Counted from the first letter of the stretch, positions 18,580 through 26,859 are shown. The stretch is DNA of 64,000 nt from Pseudomonas costantinii (GCF_001870435.1 NZ_MDDR01000034.1:124001-188000); one strand, 5' to 3'. Translations and numbers: made by a program. The notes: a model not told the origin generated them from the sequence alone.

Positions 18580-19110
18580 TTACAACGGCTTGACGGTGAA
18601 CAGGCCGTCATCGTGGCCCTCTTCGGAGCCTCCGTAGACTTGTTCGGCGACAGTGCGGATCTTGCTGCCACGCGCTTGCAGAATCTGGTCCATGGCACCG
18701 GCAAACCAGCCGGTGAACATGTAGTCGACTTTACGCCCGACCTTGCCGTACACGTAGACGAATGCCGAGTGTTCGAGCTTGACGCTGGCGGTGCCTTTGT
18801 CGAGGTCGATGTCCTGGATCTTGAACAGGCCCCAGCCGCGTTGCGACAGGCGCTTCATGTAGTGTTCGAACACCGCGACGCCTTCAAGGCCGTGGCATTC
18901 AGCTTCTTTTTCACACCAGTGCCAGGCGGACTTGTAGCCGGCCTTGTAGAGGATTTCGGCGTACGCATCAGCGCCCAGAACTTCTTCGATACCGATGTGG
19001 TTGTTGACGAAGAAATGGCGCGGCACGTACAGCATCGGCAGGGCGTCGGAAGTCCAGACACCGGTTTCGCTGTCGACTTCGATAGGCAATTGCGGGGCGA
19101 TTTTGGCCAT
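18580..19110 (-). CDS. DUF5943 protein of the dimethylglycine operon
   Basis: Soluble protein of 176 residues (MAKIAPQLPIEVDSETGVWT...) with no signal or membrane segment. The fold resembles the V4R/4-vinyl-reductase type of small-molecule-binding domain (CEKEAECHGLEGVAVFEHYMK; GWFAGAMDQILQARG). It has conserved cysteines near residues 86 and 92. It lies 15 nt upstream of dgcA and downstream of the M19-like gene, an order conserved in P. aeruginosa (PA5396-PA5398). Function unknown; a chaperone, flavin or C1-sensing role is only a guess. Confidence 0.85.
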   Translation of the reverse strand: MAKIAPQLPIEVDSETGVWTSDALPMLYVPRHFFVNNHIGIEEVLGADAYAEILYKAGYKSAWHWCEKEAECHGLEGVAVFEHYMKRLSQRGWGLFKIQDIDLDKGTASVKLEHSAFVYVYGKVGRKVDYMFTGWFAGAMDQILQARGSKIRTVAEQVYGGSEEGHDDGLFTVKPL

Positions 19111-19149
19111 GGAAACTTAACTCCAGAAAATTCGTTGTGTTGTTCGTTC

Positions 19150-19251
19150 CGTAGCAGCTGTCGAGCTCCAGCGAGGCTGCGTCGGGCGCGCCACTGATCC
19201 AGAACCGATTCACGCCTGACGCAGCCTCGCTTAAGCTCGGCAACTGCTACG
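19150..19251. repeat. REP doublet, family 2 (CGTAGCAGCTG..CGAGC type)
   Basis: The arms CGTAGCAGCTGTCGAGCT and AGCTCGGCAACTGCTACG are inverted, with inner GCGAGGCTGCGTC / GACGCAGCCTCGC. It occupies most of the gap between the M19-like gene and the DUF5943 gene, inside the predicted transcript. Confidence 0.88.
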
Positions 19252-19272
19252 GGATCGTTGTTGAGAGGTGGC

Positions 19273-20250
19273 TTATTCGCCCCAGACGTCTTTCAAGACG
19301 TTGACCCAGTTCTCGCCCATGATCTTGCGCACCACGCGCTCACTGTGGCCGCGCTTGAGCAGGGTCTCGGTGAGGTTGGGGAACTCGCCCACGGTGCGGA
19401 TGCCCAGCGGATTGATGATCTTGCCGAAGCTGGTCAGGCGGCGGGCGTAGCCCTTGTCATGGGTCAGCATTTCGAAGAAATCCTGGCCATGGCCCTGGGT
19501 GAAGTCGGTGCCGATGCCGATGGCGTCTTCGCCGACGATGTTCATGGTGTATTCGATGGCTTCGGCATAATCGTCGATGGTCGAATCGATGCCCTTGGCC
19601 AGGAACGGCGCAAACATGGTCACGCCGACAAAACCGCCGTGGTCGGCGATGAACTTGAGTTCTTCATCGGACTTGTTACGCGGGTGCTCTTTAAGCCCGG
19701 ACGGCAGGCAGTGGGAGTAGCACACCGGCTTTTTCGATTCGAGGATGACTTCTTCAGAGGTTTTGGAACCGACGTGGGACAGGTCACACATGATGCCGAC
19801 ACGGTTCATCTCGCCGACGATCTCGCGACCGAAGCCCGACAGGCCACCATCACGCTCGTAGCAACCGGTGCCGACCAGGTTCTGGGTGTTGTAGCACATC
19901 TGCACCACACCCACGCCGAGCTGCTTGAAGATCTCGACGTAGCCCAATTGGTCTTCAAACGCATGGGCGTTCTGGAAGCCGAAGATGATGCCGGTCTTGC
20001 CCAGTTCTTTAGCGCGGCGGATATCGGCGGTGGTTTTCACCGGGATCACCAGGTCGCTGTTCTCACGGATCAGGGTCTGGCTGGCCACGATGTTATTGAT
20101 AGTGGCCTGGAACCCTTCCCACACCGACACGGTGCAGTTGGCGGCGGTCAGGCCCCCTTTGCGCATGTCCTCGAACAGGTCACGGTTCCACTTGGCAATG
20201 ATCAGCCCGTCGATAACGATGCTGTCGGCGTGCAATTCGGCTGGGCTCAT
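19273..20250 (-). CDS. M19 membrane-dipeptidase family protein with altered metal site
   Basis: 325 residues from the ATG at 20250 (MSPAELHADSIVIDGL), with GGGGA upstream; longer frames add an unconserved leader. M19 landmarks present: GGLSGFGREIVGEMNR, His159 (DLSHVG), His180 (YSHCLPSG), the HPRN box and Asp249 (GIGTDF). Missing: the usual DGHND motif is replaced by DGLIIAKWNRD, and the bridging Glu position reads GFQNAH (Gln93). The classical di-zinc site is therefore incomplete. It is the first gene of the predicted dgc operon and syntenic with PA5396. Dipeptidase activity should not be assumed; a role in dimethylglycine/sarcosine metabolism is inferred from context. Confidence 0.85.
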   Translation of the reverse strand: MSPAELHADSIVIDGLIIAKWNRDLFEDMRKGGLTAANCTVSVWEGFQATINNIVASQTLIRENSDLVIPVKTTADIRRAKELGKTGIIFGFQNAHAFEDQLGYVEIFKQLGVGVVQMCYNTQNLVGTGCYERDGGLSGFGREIVGEMNRVGIMCDLSHVGSKTSEEVILESKKPVCYSHCLPSGLKEHPRNKSDEELKFIADHGGFVGVTMFAPFLAKGIDSTIDDYAEAIEYTMNIVGEDAIGIGTDFTQGHGQDFFEMLTHDKGYARRLTSFGKIINPLGIRTVGEFPNLTETLLKRGHSERVVRKIMGENWVNVLKDVWGE

Positions 20251-20335
20251 CAGGCGTCCCCTTATTGGCGATTCATGCGCCGAATCGTCTGCCGGCGCTT
20301 TGGGGCCAGCATATGCCCAGGGGCAGACAGAGCCG

Positions 20336-20381
20336 GGTGCAAAAACGACAAGGGAATTGCCGAAAGCGTCAATCCGCGACA
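20336..20381 (-). promoter_or_regulatory. Two candidate GbdR-type sites upstream of the dgc operon
   Basis: On the minus strand TGTCGCGGATTGACG (20367-20381) and TGTCGTTTTTGCACC (20336-20350) are arranged as direct repeats 31 bp apart, 86-131 nt upstream of the first gene. The first resembles the gbcA site (TGTCGCTAATGGACA), the second the glyA site (TGTCGTAAACGCACC). Confidence 0.45.
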
Positions 20382-20468
20382 AAGGGCATCAAGACACGTC
20401 TGACTGGCGGCTGTTCTTTGTCTTACGCTTGAGCCAGAATTCCGCATCACCTGATATGAGACGGCGCA

Positions 20469-20870
20469 ATGAAATCGATTTTCCTGGCTTTGGCACTCAT
20501 CGCAACCGGCGTCCACGCGGCCGAAGACACCGACAACACGCCGTGCGATGGCATCGAAAACGACAAACAAACCCTGGAATGCGCCACCTACAACAAAACC
20601 ACCGCCGAGCAATTGCTCAAAGATAACTATCAGGGCCTGCTGGAACGCATGGGTTCGACCTATGGCAGCAACAAGTCGCAACTGGCGGACATTACCGCTC
20701 GTCTGAAGGATGCCCAGCAGAAGTGGGAAAAATTGCGTGACGCCGATTGCGCGGTGGATACCTTCCCGGCGGTGACTGGCACCAAGCCCTATGCCATTGA
20801 GCAGAATGATTGCTTGGCGCGGATGAGTGATGAGCGGTCGGAGTTTTTGGAGTCGATTGGGCAGGAATAA
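20469..20870 (+). CDS. Exported LprI-like (DUF1311) protein
   Basis: 133 residues with a clear signal peptide (MKSIFLALALIATGVHA, cleavage near residue 18). The mature part has the cysteine pattern of lysozyme-inhibitor LprI-like N-terminal domains (TPCDGIENDKQTLECA ... DADCAVD ... NDCLARMSDERSEFLE), so it is a periplasmic helical protein held by disulfides. Lysozyme inhibition is only a family-level possibility. It is divergent from the dgc operon. Confidence 0.75.
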   Translation: MKSIFLALALIATGVHAAEDTDNTPCDGIENDKQTLECATYNKTTAEQLLKDNYQGLLERMGSTYGSNKSQLADITARLKDAQQKWEKLRDADCAVDTFPAVTGTKPYAIEQNDCLARMSDERSEFLESIGQE

Positions 20871-20910
20871 GCGACAATCCCTACCCCTTTCATCTGAAAC
20901 AAGGCCATTC

Positions 20911-21327
20911 ATGACCATCTGCGGCATCGAAATCAAAGGCAGCGAAGCCATCATCGCCGTCGCCTCCCTGGACACCCAGGCGCTGACCCATGTCGCCCTG
21001 GCCACCAAGAAAATTGCCCTTGAAGACGACGATGAAGCCGCCAACGTCAAAGCTTTCGCCGCCCAGGTGAAGGCGTTCGTGCAGGCAAACGCCATTACCC
21101 GAATCGCGATCAAGAAGCGCAGCAAGAAAGGCGAATTCGCCGGCGGCCCGACCACGTTCAAGATTGAAGGGATATTTCAGCTGCTGGACGAAGTTGAGGT
21201 GACGCTGCTGTCGCCGCAGACGATTAATGCGCAGAGCAAGAAGCACAATTTTGAATTGCCGGGGACGCTGAACAAGTATCAGCATGAGGCGTACAAAGCG
21301 GCGTGTTCGGCGCTGGTAAAGAAATAA
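20911..21327 (+). CDS. DUF3010 family protein
   Basis: 138 residues from the ATG at 20911 (MTICGIEIKGSEAIIAVASLD), an opening typical of an RNase H-like fold. There is a basic loop IKKRSKKGEFAGGPTTFKIEG and no signal peptide. It matches the DUF3010 family of gamma-proteobacteria, whose role is not established. It lies 40 nt after the LprI-like gene and may share its transcript. Confidence 0.75.
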   Translation: MTICGIEIKGSEAIIAVASLDTQALTHVALATKKIALEDDDEAANVKAFAAQVKAFVQANAITRIAIKKRSKKGEFAGGPTTFKIEGIFQLLDEVEVTLLSPQTINAQSKKHNFELPGTLNKYQHEAYKAACSALVKK

Positions 21328-21344
21328 GCAGCACTGTAGTTCAA

Positions 21345-21372
21345 TGTGGGAGCTGGCTTGCCTGCCCCCACA
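21345..21372. repeat. Single REP (family 3)
   Basis: TGTGGGAGCTGGCTTGCCTG followed by CCCCCACA lies between the converging DUF3010 gene and the AAA ATPase gene. It may act as a bidirectional transcript end. Confidence 0.7.
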
Positions 21373-21389
21373 GTTGATCTGTGTTGTAT

Positions 21390-22568
21390 TCAGTTGGGCG
21401 TACGGCGCTTGTGCTGCAGCCAATCGCCAAACGATTTGTCTTCCAGTGCATAACCACCCCGGCCGGACTTCCACACCAATTCCTTGTCTCGCAGCGCATC
21501 AATACAAGCCTGAATGGTCTGGGTTCCCGGTATCACGTCGCTGCCCATGTCTTCCAGCGCCTTACTGACCGCCGTAAGGGTACTGTCGGTAAACGGCGCG
21601 AAAGGCTCGTTGCCTTGCGAACGCTCCACAATCACTTCCAGCACGGCACGCTGGGGGATGGTCAGGGCGTTCCAGGCGCTTTCGAATTCAGTCCATACGC
21701 CCGCACGCAACAATTCAGCACGACTGTGCAGCAGTTGGCCCAGGTTACTGGCCTCGCCCAACTCCAACGCGACTTCGCCGATGATGGTCCGCAGCATCTC
21801 GGGGCGACGGCCCACCAGTTCGAATGCCTCGTCGATATCCGCCGCGCTGAACTGATTGTCTTTGGCCAAGTGCGCATTGAGATGCCCGGTATAGGCCTGG
21901 GTGAACTCTTTGCCCAGCAACGGAAACGGCGTGATGCTGGAGCCGAAAAACGGCTGGCTTTTGCCCAACACCAAATGGGCCAGCTTGTCTCGATTGGAGC
22001 CGGTGAACACGAGATGCAAGCCGCTGCCTTCCTCGTCACGGCCTTGGTTGAGCTGATCCCGGGCAGCCTTCAACGCAAACATCGCATTGATACCTGATTC
22101 GCTAGTTAATGCGTGCTGCGCTTCGTCAATCACCAGCACTACGGGTTTGTCCGCTGCGCTGTGGAGCAACTCCAAGGCTTGGGTCAACGTCGCACCGACG
22201 GGCAATTGTGGCTTGCTAAAGTCCCAGGACAGGGTACGCAGAAAACTCAGTTTCTCGATTCCAATGTTCTTGGCCAGTTTGCGAATGCCCTTTTCATAGG
22301 GAACCAGAGCAGCCGCAATAGCGCTGGCGATCAACTCCGCGGGATCTTTCTCTTTGTCGGCCCACAGATCGACATACACGGTCAGCCAACCCCGTAGTTG
22401 ACACTCCGGGATCAGGTCTTCGCGCAAAAAGGTGCTTTTGCCGGTGCGCCGAGGCGCTGCGAGAAACAGGCCGGAGGTGAAATCCTGAATACCGGCCCCC
22501 ACCAAACCGTCGGCAATACTGCTTGCCAGGGCGGGGCGACGGAACACAAAGCCGCTGTTCTTGGACAT
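21390..22568 (-). CDS. Orphan AAA-type ATPase with C-terminal winged helix
   Basis: About 392 residues from the ATG at 22568 (MSKNSGFVFRRPALASS). Walker A is APRRTGKSTFL, Walker B is VVLVIDEAQH, and a sensor-like segment reads LVFTGSNRDKL. The C-terminal ~100 residues look like a winged helix (IPQRAVLEVIVERSQG ... RDKELVWKSGRGGYALED). The layout resembles ORC/CDC6-like or 'ATPase_2' STAND ATPases. The promoter is unusually AT-rich with inverted repeats. It interrupts the island between the dgc and cdh genes and has no obvious partner. Function unknown; regulatory, toxin-linked or mobile-element roles are possible. Confidence 0.75.
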   Translation of the reverse strand: MSKNSGFVFRRPALASSIADGLVGAGIQDFTSGLFLAAPRRTGKSTFLREDLIPECQLRGWLTVYVDLWADKEKDPAELIASAIAAALVPYEKGIRKLAKNIGIEKLSFLRTLSWDFSKPQLPVGATLTQALELLHSAADKPVVLVIDEAQHALTSESGINAMFALKAARDQLNQGRDEEGSGLHLVFTGSNRDKLAHLVLGKSQPFFGSSITPFPLLGKEFTQAYTGHLNAHLAKDNQFSAADIDEAFELVGRRPEMLRTIIGEVALELGEASNLGQLLHSRAELLRAGVWTEFESAWNALTIPQRAVLEVIVERSQGNEPFAPFTDSTLTAVSKALEDMGSDVIPGTQTIQACIDALRDKELVWKSGRGGYALEDKSFGDWLQHKRRTPN

Positions 22569-22572
22569 GGGT

Positions 22573-22619
22573 TTATACTCAATTATTGAAATCACTATAA
22601 ATTATAGCTACGAGTATAA
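22573..22619. promoter_or_regulatory. AT-rich inverted-repeat operator/promoter of the ATPase gene
   Basis: TTATACTC (22573-22580) and GAGTATAA (22612-22619) form an 8-bp inverted repeat around an AT-rich core. A second dyad ATTATA...TATAAT (22601-22620) overlaps the right arm. It lies directly upstream of the ATG at 22568 and probably contains the promoter; the dyads look like a repressor operator. Confidence 0.5.
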
Positions 22620-22636
22620 TTAACTATAATTGGCTG

Positions 22637-23581
22637 TCAAACCACCTCCCGTCGCCGATCCTCCCTCGGACACTTCGCAAACCGTGCTCTATAGCTGCGG
22701 GTGAAATACGACGGTGATTCAAACCCGCACGCGATGCTCACCTCCAGCACGCTCAAATCACTCTGACGCAAGAGCTGACGGGCTTTTTCCAGGCGCAGGC
22801 CGAGGTAGAAGTTACTCGGCGTGTCGTTCAGGTGCAGACGAAACAGCCGCTCCAACTGACGCCGCGTGACCTTGATCGCTTCAGCCAGAGCCAGGGTGCT
22901 CAGCGGCGGTTCAGTGTGTTGCTCCATCTCACCGATCACCTGCACCAACTTCTTGTTGTTGATGCCGTAGCGCGTGGCGATTTGCATGCGCTGGTGGTCT
23001 TTGCGCGGGCGAATACGGCCGAGTACGAACTGTTCGGAAACCTGGATCGCCAAGTCCGCGCCGTGGGCCTGGGCGATCAGGTCGAGCATCAGGTCAATGG
23101 ACGCGGTACCGCCGGCGCAGGTGATACGGCGGCGGTCGATCTCGAACAGTTCCTGGGTCACGCTGAGGTGCGGATACGATTCCTTGAAGGCGTCGATGGC
23201 TTCCCAATGTAGCGTGAGGCGGTGGCCGTCGAGCAGCCCTGCTTCGGCAAGCACGCAGGCGCCGGTGTCGATGGCGCCCAAGGTTACACCGTCGTGGTCA
23301 AGGCGGCGCAGCCAGTGTTCCAGGGCGGGCGTGGCGAACTTCAACGGTTCGAAGCCTGCGACCACCATCAGCGTCGCCCCTTTTTTCAGCGGCTCCAGCG
23401 CGGCGTCGGCGTTGACCGACATGCCATTGCTCGCCAACACCGCGCCGCCATCGGCGCTCAACACGTGCCAGCGGTACAACTCGCCACGAAAGCGGTTGGC
23501 CACCCGCAGCGGTTCAAGGGCGGAGATAAAGCCGATGGCCGAGAACCCCGGCATCAGCAAAAAGTAGAAATCCTGGGACAT
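22637..23581 (-). CDS. cdhR: Carnitine catabolism regulator (GATase1-AraC family)
   Basis: 315 residues from the ATG at 23581 (MSQDFYFLLMPGFSAIGFIS). The N-terminal DJ-1/PfpI-like amidotransferase-like sensor domain runs to about residue 190 (GAIDTGACVLAEAGLL). Two AraC helix-turn-helix motifs follow (LALAEAIKVTRRQLERLFR; VLEVSIACGFESPSYFTRSYR). It is divergent from caiX (193-bp gap). In P. aeruginosa CdhR (PA5389) activates caiX-cdhCAB in response to carnitine. Confidence 0.9.
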   Translation of the reverse strand: MSQDFYFLLMPGFSAIGFISALEPLRVANRFRGELYRWHVLSADGGAVLASNGMSVNADAALEPLKKGATLMVVAGFEPLKFATPALEHWLRRLDHDGVTLGAIDTGACVLAEAGLLDGHRLTLHWEAIDAFKESYPHLSVTQELFEIDRRRITCAGGTASIDLMLDLIAQAHGADLAIQVSEQFVLGRIRPRKDHQRMQIATRYGINNKKLVQVIGEMEQHTEPPLSTLALAEAIKVTRRQLERLFRLHLNDTPSNFYLGLRLEKARQLLRQSDLSVLEVSIACGFESPSYFTRSYRARFAKCPREDRRREVV

Positions 23582-23774
23582 GGTGGCGCTCTCGTAGGAC
23601 GGGCAGCGTGGCACTGTGATACGCCAGTTCAATCCGTCATTCAAGAGGACAGGTCGCTGCAGTGCAAGAGCTGGTCGCCGCCGTGCGTTTTGCCGCAACC
23701 CAAGCTGCGTAACTTGGCCTCACGGCGCACAAAGACGCCGGCCCCCACAATAACGACCTGCCGAGGGATCCACC

Positions 23775-24719
23775 ATGAACCGACTGATCAGCCGCTGCGT
23801 GCTCACACTCAGCGCCAGCGCCATTTTGAGCACCAACGTCATGGCAGCGGATGCCGCATCTTGCCAAAACGTGCGCATGGGCGTGGTGAACTGGACCGAC
23901 GTAATCGCCACCAGCGCCATGACCCAAGTGTTGCTCGACGGCCTCGGCTACAAGACCAAACAAACCAGCGCGTCCCAGCAAATCATCTTCGCCGGTATCC
24001 GCGACCAGCGCCTGGACTTGTTCCTCGGCTACTGGAACCCGCTGATGACCCAGACCATCACGCCGTTTGTCGATGCCAAGCAAGTCAAAGTCCTCGAAAA
24101 ACCGAGCCTGGAAGACGCCCGCGCGACCCTCGCCGTGCCGACTTACCTGGCGGATAAGGGCCTGAAAACCTTCGCCGATATCGCCAAATTCGAGAAAGAG
24201 CTGGGCGGCAAGATCTACGGCATCGAACCGGGTTCGGGCGCCAACACCCAGATCAAGGCAATGATCACCAAGAACCAATTCGGCCTGGGCAAATTCCAGC
24301 TGGTGGAATCCAGCGAAGCCGGCATGCTCGCCGCCGTCGACCGCGCGGTACGCCGTAAGGAAGCCGTGGTGTTCTTCGGCTGGGCGCCGCACCCGATGAA
24401 CGTCAACGTTGCGATGACCTACCTCACCGGCAGCGACGACGCCCTGGGCCCGAACGAAGGCATGGCCACCGTGTGGAGCGTCACCTCGCCGACCTACGCC
24501 GAGCAGTGCCCCAACATCCACAAGCTGCTGACCAACCTGACCTTCACCGCCGCCGACGAGAGCCGAATGATGCAGCCGTTGCTGGATCACAAGGACGCCA
24601 TCGAGTCCGCCAAGCAGTGGCTCAAGGATCATCCCCAAGACCAGCAGCGCTGGCTGGAAGGCGTGACCACCTTCGACGGCAAACCCGCTGCAGCCAACCT
24701 GCAATTGACCAGCAAATAA
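23775..24719 (+). CDS. caiX: Carnitine-binding periplasmic protein
   Basis: Substrate-binding protein of the choline/betaine/carnitine ABC family, 314 residues with a signal peptide ending near ...STNVMAADA. It has the ProX/OpuAC-type features NWTDVIATSAMTQVLLDGLG and LDLFLGYWNP and is related to cbcX in this window. No permease or ATPase is adjacent; in P. aeruginosa CaiX uses the CbcWV core, both of which are present at 33530-35550. First gene of caiX-cdhC-cdhA-cdhB-bbox. Confidence 0.92.
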   Translation: MNRLISRCVLTLSASAILSTNVMAADAASCQNVRMGVVNWTDVIATSAMTQVLLDGLGYKTKQTSASQQIIFAGIRDQRLDLFLGYWNPLMTQTITPFVDAKQVKVLEKPSLEDARATLAVPTYLADKGLKTFADIAKFEKELGGKIYGIEPGSGANTQIKAMITKNQFGLGKFQLVESSEAGMLAAVDRAVRRKEAVVFFGWAPHPMNVNVAMTYLTGSDDALGPNEGMATVWSVTSPTYAEQCPNIHKLLTNLTFTAADESRMMQPLLDHKDAIESAKQWLKDHPQDQQRWLEGVTTFDGKPAAANLQLTSK

Positions 24720-24737
24720 CCTGATTCGAATCACCGT

Positions 24738-24761
24738 TTCGCAGCCGCCCCTGGCTGCGAA
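24738..24761 (+). other. Hairpin between caiX and cdhC
   Basis: The 9-bp stem TTCGCAGCC/GGCTGCGAA with a 6-nt loop starts 19 nt after the caiX stop and has no U-run. It probably protects the binding-protein mRNA so that caiX is made in excess of downstream enzymes. A similar hairpin follows cbcX. Confidence 0.55.
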
Positions 24762-24797
24762 CGGCACCACTACGCCCGCCCGTAAGGAACCTGCCTC

Positions 24798-25685
24798 ATG
24801 AACCACGACGTCATCATCACCTGCGCACTCACCGGTGCTGGCGACACGACCAGCCGAAGCCCACACGTGCCGGTCACTCCCAAGCAAATCGCCGCAGCGG
24901 CCGTGGAAGCCGCCAAGGCCGGCGCCACGGTTGTGCATTGCCACGTGCGTGACCCTGAAACCGGCAAATTCAGCCGCGACGTGGCCCTGTACCGCGAAGT
25001 GATGGAGCGCATTCGTGAGGCCGACGTCGACATCATCGTCAACCTCACCGCCGGCATGGGCGGTGACCTGGAGATCGGCGGCGGCGAGAACCCAATGGAG
25101 TTCGGCCCCAACACCGACCTGGTGGGCCCGTTGACCCGCCTGGCCCACGTGGAAGAGTTGTTGCCGGAAATTTGCACCCTGGACTGCGGCACCCTGAACT
25201 TCGGCGATGGCGACACCATTTACGTGTCCACCCCGGCGCAACTTCGTGCTGGCGCCAAACGTATTCAAGAACTGGGCGTAAAAGCCGAGCTGGAAATTTT
25301 CGACACCGGCCATCTGTGGTTCGCCAAGCAGATGATCAAGGAAGGCCTGCTCGACAACCCGCTGTTCCAACTGTGCCTGGGCATTCCGTGGGGCGCACCG
25401 GCCGACACCACCACCATGAAAGCCATGGTCGACAACCTGCCCGCCGACGCGGTGTGGGCCGGTTTCGGCATCGGTCGCATGCAAATGCCGATGGCAGCGC
25501 AAGCGGTGCTGCTGGGCGGCAACGTGCGGGTGGGTTTGGAAGACAACCTGTGGCTGGACAAAGGCGTGCTCGCCACCAATGGCCAACTGGTGGAGCGTGC
25601 CAGTGAAATCCTCAGCCGTCTGGGCGCGCGGGTCATGACCCCTGCCGAAGGCCGCGTGAAGATGGGCCTCACCAAACGCGGATAA
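24798..25685 (+). CDS. cdhC: 3-dehydrocarnitine cleavage enzyme (BKACE family)
   Basis: Beta-keto acid cleavage enzyme (formerly DUF849), 295 residues. It condenses 3-dehydrocarnitine with acetyl-CoA and cleaves it to betainyl-CoA and acetoacetate. Zinc ligands are visible in [10 protein letters not shown] (residues 48-50) and the late DTGHLWF/ECLGIPWG-like segments of the TIM barrel. The ATG at 24798 follows AAGGAACCTGCCTC. It lies between caiX and cdhA, matching PA5387. Confidence 0.93.
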   Translation: MNHDVIITCALTGAGDTTSRSPHVPVTPKQIAAAAVEAAKAGATVVHCHVRDPETGKFSRDVALYREVMERIREADVDIIVNLTAGMGGDLEIGGGENPMEFGPNTDLVGPLTRLAHVEELLPEICTLDCGTLNFGDGDTIYVSTPAQLRAGAKRIQELGVKAELEIFDTGHLWFAKQMIKEGLLDNPLFQLCLGIPWGAPADTTTMKAMVDNLPADAVWAGFGIGRMQMPMAAQAVLLGGNVRVGLEDNLWLDKGVLATNGQLVERASEILSRLGARVMTPAEGRVKMGLTKRG

Positions 25686-25708
25686 CTTTCTGGAACACCA
25701 CTGAACCC

Positions 25709-25799
25709 TGTGGGAGCCGGACTTGCCCGCGATGGCGGTGTGTCAGCTGATACCTCTGGTGACTGATCCACCGCCATCGCAGGCAAGCCAGTTCCCACA
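25709..25799. repeat. REP doublet, family 3, between cdhC and cdhA
   Basis: Inverted arms TGTGGGAGCCGGACTTGCCC and GGCAAGCCAGTTCCCACA with inner CGCGATGGCGGT/ACCGCCATCGC. It lies inside the predicted carnitine operon. Confidence 0.85.
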
Positions 25800-25829
25800 G
25801 GTGATTACCGAACTCTTTAGGAATTTGCC

Positions 25830-26795
25830 ATGAGCTTTATCACCGAAATCAAAACCTTCGCCGCCCTGGGCAGCGGTGTTATCGGCAGCGGTTGGGTGTC
25901 CCGCGCCCTGGCCCACGGCCTGGACGTAGTCGCCTGGGACCCGGCGCCTGGCGCCGAAGCTGCCTTGCGCAAACGCGTCGCCAATGCCTGGGGTGCCCTG
26001 GAGAAACAAGGCCTGGCGCCGGGTGCGTCCCAAGATCGCCTGCGCTTTGTCAGCACCATCGAGGAGTGCGTGAAGGACGCCGACTTCATCCAGGAAAGCG
26101 CCCCGGAACGCCTGGAACTGAAGCTGGAGTTGCACAGCAAAATCAGCGCGGCGGCCAAGCCCAATGCGTTGATTGGTTCAAGTACTTCGGGCCTGCTGCC
26201 GAGTGAGTTCTACGAGGGTTCGACCCACCCGGAACGTTGTGTGGTCGGCCACCCGTTCAACCCGGTTTACCTGCTGCCGCTGGTGGAAGTGGTGGGCGGC
26301 AAAAACACGGCGCCGGAAGCGATTCAAGCGGCGATCAAGGTGTATGAATCCCTTGGGATGCGCCCGCTACATGTGCGTAAGGAAGTGCCTGGTTTTATCG
26401 CCGACCGCTTGCTCGAAGCGCTGTGGCGCGAGGCGCTGCACCTGGTGAATGACGGTGTGGCGACGACTGGCGAGATCGATGATGCGATTCGATTTGGCGC
26501 GGGGTTGCGCTGGTCGTTCATGGGCACCTTCCTGACCTACACCTTGGCGGGCGGTGATGCCGGGATGCGGCATTTCATGGCGCAGTTTGGTCCGGCGCTG
26601 CAGTTGCCGTGGACGTACTTGCCGGCGCCGGAGCTGACGGACAAGTTGATCGATGACGTGGTGGACGGCACCAGCGATCAGTTAGGCAAGCACAGCATTT
26701 CGGCGCTGGAGCGCTATCGTGATGATTGCCTGCTGGCGGTGCTGGAGGCGGTGAAAACCACCAAGGCCAAGCACGGCATGAGCTTCGCTGAATAA
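25830..26795 (+). CDS. cdhA: L-carnitine 3-dehydrogenase
   Basis: NAD-dependent dehydrogenase of the 3-hydroxyacyl-CoA dehydrogenase family, 321 residues, oxidising carnitine to 3-dehydrocarnitine. The Rossmann motif GSGVIGSG lies at residues 14-21. Catalytic-region landmarks are [29 protein letters not shown] and the helix with [21 protein letters not shown]. It matches PA5386, downstream of cdhC. Confidence 0.94.
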   Translation: MSFITEIKTFAALGSGVIGSGWVSRALAHGLDVVAWDPAPGAEAALRKRVANAWGALEKQGLAPGASQDRLRFVSTIEECVKDADFIQESAPERLELKLELHSKISAAAKPNALIGSSTSGLLPSEFYEGSTHPERCVVGHPFNPVYLLPLVEVVGGKNTAPEAIQAAIKVYESLGMRPLHVRKEVPGFIADRLLEALWREALHLVNDGVATTGEIDDAIRFGAGLRWSFMGTFLTYTLAGGDAGMRHFMAQFGPALQLPWTYLPAPELTDKLIDDVVDGTSDQLGKHSISALERYRDDCLLAVLEAVKTTKAKHGMSFAE

Positions 26796-26798
26796 CCC

Positions 26799-26831
26799 TG
26801 TGGGAGCTGGCTTGCCAGCTCCCACATTTTT
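26799..26831 (+). terminator. Terminator-like REP hairpin between cdhA and cdhB
   Basis: A perfect 12-bp stem (TGTGGGAGCTGG/CCAGCTCCCACA) with a 4-nt loop is followed immediately by TTTTT, a classic intrinsic-terminator layout built from a family 3 REP. It ends 28 nt before cdhB, whose product is needed in the same pathway, so it may be partial or an attenuator. Confidence 0.65.
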
Positions 26832-26859
26832 GACCGAGTACCGATCCGGAATTTATGTG

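Noticed and set aside
21390-22619. Defence island or toxin-antitoxin module
   Set aside because: Only a single ATPase with a dyad promoter is present; no second gene, nuclease or known toxin is adjacent.
22637-23698. Longer N-terminus for cdhR (353 residues)
   Set aside because: The extra 39 residues are basic, unconserved and cover the caiX-cdhR promoter; the ATG at 23581 gives the family's start.
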